Source: Euzebyaceae bacterium
GTDB taxonomy: Bacteria > Actinomycetota > Nitriliruptoria > Euzebyales > Egibacteraceae
DNA: 10,058 nucleotides
Reading direction: 5' to 3'
Assembly: GCA_013696915.1 (NCBI GenBank)
Contig: JACCXR010000322.1
Coordinates: 1 to 10,058 of the forward strand
Made by a program: the position numbers and the translations under genes
Notes under the pieces: generated by a model
What the model saw: the letters and a program-made list of their open reading frames with translations, nothing else
Told to the model about the DNA's origin: nothing
The model's database searches: none
Part shown: positions 6,266-10,058 of the stretch, in pieces
How positions within the stretch are numbered: the stretch's first letter is position 1
Layout of the letters: each line of letters opens with the position of its first letter

Positions 6266-8455
6266 TCAGTTGGGTCGGGCGTTGGCGTAGTGGCTGGCCA
6301 CCTGGCTGGCGACGAGCACCGTCGGGTACATCGCCACCTCGTCGAGGGTTCCGGTGAAGTAGGACGTGTTCGGCGCGTACGCCCAGCCGCCGCTCAGGCT
6401 GTCGCCGCCGGCGCGCCAGAACCCCGTGTAGTTCTGCGCGAACCCGGTGCGGTCGGCGGCGACCGCCCGCCCGTCGACGTAGAGCGTCATCCCGTTGCCA
6501 CCGAGGGTGGCGACGACGTGGTGCCACCGCCCGTCGTTGTAGGCGTTCGGCGACCTGACGACGGTCGCCGGCGCTGGGTAGAAGACCCCGAAAACCAGCT
6601 GCCCCGCGTTCGTCATGTAGACGTGGCGGTCCTGCTTGCCGCTGCTTCCGGTCTGGGCATTCCCGAAGCCGACGATGCGACCGCCGGTCCGCGTGGTGGT
6701 CTTGAACCACGCCTCGATGGAGAAGGTCTGCGGGTTGACGATGTTGGCCGAGGCGGTGACGATCCCCGCCCCGCTCACGCGCACGGCCGTGCTGGGGTCT
6801 CCAGGGATGGCGCCGGCGACGCCTCGGGCGAGGGTACCGACGTACCTGCCGGTGCGGGACTGGCCCGAGGCGTCGGCGGCGGTGCTGCCGGACGTCTCCC
6901 CCAGCCGCCAGTAGAACGCCGGCCGGTGCGCCCGGACCGTGTCGGGATAGCGCAGGTTGCTCGCCGCGACGGTCACCCGGGCGGACGGGTCGGACCGGCC
7001 GCTCGAGTTGCCGTTGGCCACGGCCTCGACCCGGTACGTGTGGGTGGATCCGGCCGCCACCGTGTCGTCGTAGCTGAGGATGGGACGGGTCCACGGCCTC
7101 GAGAACGCGTTCACCTGCGCGATCGGCGCGCTGGCGCTGTCCCGGTAGAGGCGGTAGGCGATCGTCCCGTCGTCGATGTCGGTGCTCGCCCGCCACGTCA
7201 CGGTGACCTTGCCGGAGCGGACGCTGCTGGCGACCGGCGGCTCGGGCCTGGTGGGGACGGTGCGGTCGGGGCCGGCCGAGAACCGCGCGAACCCCTGCTG
7301 CGGCTGCCGGTTGACGGTCGTGAAGTCGCCCCCGAGGAACAGCTGCCGACCGTCGGTGGCCATGACCCGGGGCCCCAGCGGCTGGCCGTTCGTGTTCGGC
7401 ACCCAGGACCGCAGCGCGCCGTTCGACGCGTTCATCGCGAGCAGGTGCCACGAGGAGCCCTTGCGGGTCGCCTTGACGTCCGGGAACCCACCCTCGACGT
7501 ACCGGCACTGGTGCGCATGCGAGCCCTTGTAGACGACGCCGTTGATGACGGCGAGCGACTGGGTCGCGCCCAGGCAGAGGTCCCGCCAGCGTTCGACGCC
7601 GGTCATGGGGTCAGCGGCGAACGACCCGTCGAAGCAGCCGCCGCCTGTGCCCTCGGCGGCGCCGTAGATGGTGCTGCCGTCGGTGATCAGCGCCGAGATC
7701 TGCGCGCAGGCGGGGATCGGCTCCCCGTCCCACCGGCGCAGCGCGCCCGTGCCCGCGTCGAGGGACGCGATCGCGCGGCGCGCCGTGCCGTTCGCCGTGC
7801 TGAACCCTCCGCCCACGATGACCCGGCTGCCATCGGGGGTCATCGTCATGGCGCGCACGCCACCGTCGACCCGCGGCCGCCAGGACAGCAGGCTTCCGGA
7901 GGACGACACCGCGGCCAGCCGGGACCTCGCCTGGCCGCCGACCGCCGAGAACAGGCCGCCGAGGTAGACGGTGCTGCCGGAGACGGCGATGGCACCGACC
8001 CGCCCGTTCACCGCGGGTGCGAAGGCGGAGTTGAGCCCGCCGCCCGGCAGGTCGAAGGCGGCGACGCCTCGGCGTGCTCTCCCGTCGACCGTGGTGAAGT
8101 CGCCGCCGGCGTAGAGCCGCCTGCCGTCCGGCGAGATCCGCAGGCTCCGCACGGTCTTGCTCATGTCGTGCCGGAACGGCAGGAGCTGCCCGGTCGACGC
8201 GCTGAACGCGGCGATGTGTCGGCGCGAGACCTCGTTGACGCCGGGCGCTGCCCCGGGCGGCCGGACCGCGGTGAAGTCACCACCCAGGTAGACGACGCCG
8301 TCGGCATAGGCCAGGGCCCAGACGATGCCGTTGGTCTGCCACGACGACGACGTGTTCCCGACGACGGTGCCGTCGGCGGCGGTGGCGTCCTGCGGGGACA
8401 CGGCGTGCAGGCCGAGGAGCATCGGCAGGAGCAGCAGCGTCAACAGTCGTCTCAT
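6266..8455 (-). CDS. Secreted beta-propeller / fibronectin III / LamG-like jellyroll protein
   Basis: 729 residues with a Sec signal peptide (MRRLLTLLLLPMLLG..., probable cleavage after ATA at 26). Residues about 35-395 contain a propeller-like repeat with recurring blade motifs LGGDFTAV (57-64), AGGDFTTV (116-123), LGGLFSAV (165-172), VGGGFSTAN (214-222) and LGGDFTTV (374-381). Cysteines 250, 274, 294 and 317 are also present in the neighbouring paralog and could form disulfides. Residues about 400-498 are a fibronectin III domain (VTVTWRASTD, THTYRVEAVA). Residues about 503-725 are a LamG/concanavalin-like jellyroll (FSIEAWF, GRWHHVVATL, LYVDG, LDEVAMYPTVL). There is no LPXTG motif or C-terminal membrane segment, so the protein is probably released or held non-covalently. 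A carbohydrate- or protein-binding surface role is inferred; no enzyme active site is visible. GGGAGG at 8463-8468 supports the start. Confidence 0.9.
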   Translation of the reverse strand: MRRLLTLLLLPMLLGLHAVSPQDATAADGTVVGNTSSSWQTNGIVWALAYADGVVYLGGDFTAVRPPGAAPGVNEVSRRHIAAFSASTGQLLPFRHDMSKTVRSLRISPDGRRLYAGGDFTTVDGRARRGVAAFDLPGGGLNSAFAPAVNGRVGAIAVSGSTVYLGGLFSAVGGQARSRLAAVSSSGSLLSWRPRVDGGVRAMTMTPDGSRVIVGGGFSTANGTARRAIASLDAGTGALRRWDGEPIPACAQISALITDGSTIYGAAEGTGGGCFDGSFAADPMTGVERWRDLCLGATQSLAVINGVVYKGSHAHQCRYVEGGFPDVKATRKGSSWHLLAMNASNGALRSWVPNTNGQPLGPRVMATDGRQLFLGGDFTTVNRQPQQGFARFSAGPDRTVPTRPEPPVASSVRSGKVTVTWRASTDIDDGTIAYRLYRDSASAPIAQVNAFSRPWTRPILSYDDTVAAGSTHTYRVEAVANGNSSGRSDPSARVTVAASNLRYPDTVRAHRPAFYWRLGETSGSTAADASGQSRTGRYVGTLARGVAGAIPGDPSTAVRVSGAGIVTASANIVNPQTFSIEAWFKTTTRTGGRIVGFGNAQTGSSGKQDRHVYMTNAGQLVFGVFYPAPATVVRSPNAYNDGRWHHVVATLGGNGMTLYVDGRAVAADRTGFAQNYTGFWRAGGDSLSGGWAYAPNTSYFTGTLDEVAMYPTVLVASQVASHYANARPN

Positions 8456-8462
8456 TGGGGTT

Positions 8463-8468
8463 CCTCCC
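8463..8468 (-). promoter_or_regulatory. Ribosome binding site of the propeller/LamG gene
   Basis: GGGAGG on the minus strand, 7 nt before the ATG at 8455, ahead of a clear signal peptide. Confidence 0.8.
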
Positions 8469-8496
8469 GGGGGGCTCGGGTGGCGCTCTGCGATGT

Positions 8497-8516
8497 GGGC
8501 CGGCGGGCCGGGGCCC
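8497..8516. other. GC-only inverted repeat in the 67-nt gap between the tandem paralogs
   Basis: CCGGC (8500-8504) and GCCGG (8507-8511) form a stem, bracketed by GGG (8497-8499) and CCC (8514-8516). It follows the stop codon of the upstream paralog, so it may attenuate or terminate transcription between the two genes. With a gap this small and a good ribosome binding site downstream, partial read-through as one operon is plausible. Confidence 0.35.
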
Positions 8517-8522
8517 GACGGG

Positions 8523-10058
8523 TCAGTTGGTGAGGGCGTTGTCGTGGTGGCTGGCGACCTGGGTGGGTGACAGCACGGTGGGGTACATCGCGACCTCGTC
8601 GAGGGCGCCGGTGAAGTAGGAGCGGGTCGGGGCGGACGGCCACCCGCCGAGGCTGTCCCCGCCGGCCCGCCAGTAGCCGGTGTAGCGCTGGGCGAAGGTG
8701 GTCGGGTTGGTCCCGACCGCGGCGCCGTCGACGTACAGCGCCATGCCGTTGCCGCCCATGGTCGCCACCACGTGGTGCCAGCGCCCGTCGTTGAACCCCG
8801 CCGCCGACCGCACGATCTGCGTCTGGCTGGGGTAGTACACCCCGAACACCAGCTCCCCGGCGTTGGTCATGTACACGTGCCGGTCGTAGCTGGAGCTGTT
8901 GCCGTTCTGGGAGTTGCCGAACCCGACGATCTTGCCGCCGGTGGTGGTGGTCGTGCGCACCCACGCCTCGATCGAGAAGCTCTGCGGGTTCACCAGGTTC
9001 GCGGCCGCCGTCACGAACCCGCCGCCGGCCACCTGCACCGCGGTGTCGCCGTCGCCGGGGATCGCCCCCTCCAGCCCGCGGGTGAGCGTGCCGACGTAGT
9101 TGCCGGTGCGGCCCTGCCCCGAGGCGTCCGCCGCGGAGCCGCCGGAGGTCTCCCCCAGCCGCCAGTAGAACGCCGGGCGGTGCGCGCGCACCGTGTCGGC
9201 GTAGGACAGGTCGCCCGACGCCACCGTCACCGCCGCCGACGCCACCGACTTCACGCTGGCGTTGCCGTTGGCGACCGCGTCGACCCGGTACGTGTGGGTT
9301 GACCCCGGCGCCTGGGACACGTCGTCGAAGCTGAGCACCGGCCGCACCCATGGCCGCGACGCCGCCGACAGCTCCGCGACCGGCGTGCGGCCGCCGTCGC
9401 GGTACACCCGGTAGCGCAGCGTCTCATCGTCCAGATCCGTCGACGCCGTCCACGACACCGTCACCCGACCCGCCTGCACACTGGACGCCACCGGCGCCGC
9501 CGGCCGCGTCGGCACGGTCGCGTCCGGCGCCGCCGCGAACCGCGTCAACCCCTGCTGCGGCCTGCCGTTCACCGTCGTGAAGTCCCCACCCACGAACAAC
9601 TGCGCCCCGTCGGTGGCCAACACCCGCGGCCCCAACGGCAACCCGTTGGTGTTCGGCGTCCACGCCCGGATCGCGCCATCCGAGACGTTCAACGCCAACA
9701 GATGCCACGACGCGCCCGTGCGCACCGACTTCACCTCGGGGAACCCGCCCACACTGCGACCACAGTCATGCGCGTGCGAACCCTTGTAGACCACCCCGCC
9801 GACCACCGCCACCGACTGCGTCGCCCCCAGACACAGATCCCGCCAGCGCTCCACCCCCGTCATCGGGTCCGCCGCGAACGACCCGTCGAAACAGCCGCCC
9901 CCCGTCCCCTCAGCAGCCCCGTACACCATGTCCCCCGCCGTGGTCAACCCCGCCACCTGCGAACACGACGGAATCACCCCCGCCCACGGCCGCACCTCAC
10001 CCGACACCGCATCCAACGACACAATCGCCCGCCGCGCCGCACCATTCACGTTCGAGAA
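8523..10058 (-). CDS. Secreted beta-propeller / fibronectin III / LamG-like protein, paralog (5' end outside window)
   Basis: 511 C-terminal residues are visible; the frame is open to the right edge, where it reads FSNVNGAARRA. The GTG at 10049 is internal, not the real start, because the paralog continues about 215 residues further. The order is the same as in the neighbour: propeller segment with VGGDFTTVNG, fibronectin III (VTVSWTASTD, THTYRVDAVA), then LamG (FSIEAWV, GRWHHVVATM, LYVDG, LDEVAMYPTVL). The four propeller cysteines are conserved. Identity with the downstream copy is roughly 70-75 % by eye. A block of 37 residues (264-300 of the downstream protein) is identical. Codons in the right part (about 9450-10058) end mostly in G, whereas near the 3' end they end mostly in C. 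The pair arose by tandem duplication; the function is as uncertain as for the neighbour. Confidence 0.9.
   Translation of the reverse strand, partial: FSNVNGAARRAIVSLDAVSGEVRPWAGVIPSCSQVAGLTTAGDMVYGAAEGTGGGCFDGSFAADPMTGVERWRDLCLGATQSVAVVGGVVYKGSHAHDCGRSVGGFPEVKSVRTGASWHLLALNVSDGAIRAWTPNTNGLPLGPRVLATDGAQLFVGGDFTTVNGRPQQGLTRFAAAPDATVPTRPAAPVASSVQAGRVTVSWTASTDLDDETLRYRVYRDGGRTPVAELSAASRPWVRPVLSFDDVSQAPGSTHTYRVDAVANGNASVKSVASAAVTVASGDLSYADTVRAHRPAFYWRLGETSGGSAADASGQGRTGNYVGTLTRGLEGAIPGDGDTAVQVAGGGFVTAAANLVNPQSFSIEAWVRTTTTTGGKIVGFGNSQNGNSSSYDRHVYMTNAGELVFGVYYPSQTQIVRSAAGFNDGRWHHVVATMGGNGMALYVDGAAVGTNPTTFAQRYTGYWRAGGDSLGGWPSAPTRSYFTGALDEVAMYPTVLSPTQVASHHDNALTN

Noticed and set aside
6290..8533. A 747-codon plus-strand frame opposite the propeller/LamG gene
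   Set aside because: It is an antisense shadow. The minus strand has a signal peptide, a ribosome binding site and conserved domains over the same span.

Overview
The window is about 10 kb of very GC-rich DNA. It is densely coded, with GTG starts and GGGAGG-type ribosome binding sites. The gene content (an actinobacterial-type fatty-acid oxidation operon, a stand-alone exonuclease/polymerase of family A, and secreted propeller/LamG proteins) suggests a high-GC actinomycete. A Nocardioides-like or related soil lineage is a guess; the sequence alone does not prove the genus. No rRNA, tRNA, CRISPR array, insertion sequence or phage gene was found.

Left block (1-4088, all minus strand): a family A DNA polymerase with an intact 3'-5' proofreading domain but no 5' nuclease domain. 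It is followed by a beta-oxidation pair: thiolase (fadA type), then the first half of a trifunctional-type enoyl-CoA hydratase/3-hydroxyacyl-CoA dehydrogenase that runs off the left edge. Only 3 nt separate the two oxidation genes, so they form an operon. A perfect 12-bp palindrome overlapping the polymerase stop codon sits 35 nt upstream of the thiolase start and is a good candidate operator.

Middle block (4166-5372): a small secreted lipoprotein on the plus strand, divergent from the polymerase, with a 12-bp tandem repeat in its linker. It converges on a two-gene toxin-antitoxin module (VapBC type, PIN-domain toxin) on the minus strand. The toxin appears to have lost one of its metal-binding aspartates, and the antitoxin start looks truncated, so the module may be decaying or repurposed. 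A hairpin-forming repeat lies between the converging genes.

Right block (5461-10058, all minus strand): two tandem paralogous secreted proteins, each with a beta-propeller, a fibronectin III domain and a LamG-like jellyroll. The upstream copy is cut by the right edge. They are followed by a PlsC-like acyltransferase. The paralogs are roughly 70-75 % identical by eye. The upstream copy shows a marked shift in codon third-position usage along its length. Strong GC-rich inverted repeats flank the acyltransferase gene on both sides.

No stretch longer than about 115 bases lacks a gene. Nothing here forms an obviously new defence or biosynthetic system. The most unusual points are the active-site-substituted PIN toxin, the embedded operator, and the tandem propeller/LamG pair with its internal compositional shift.
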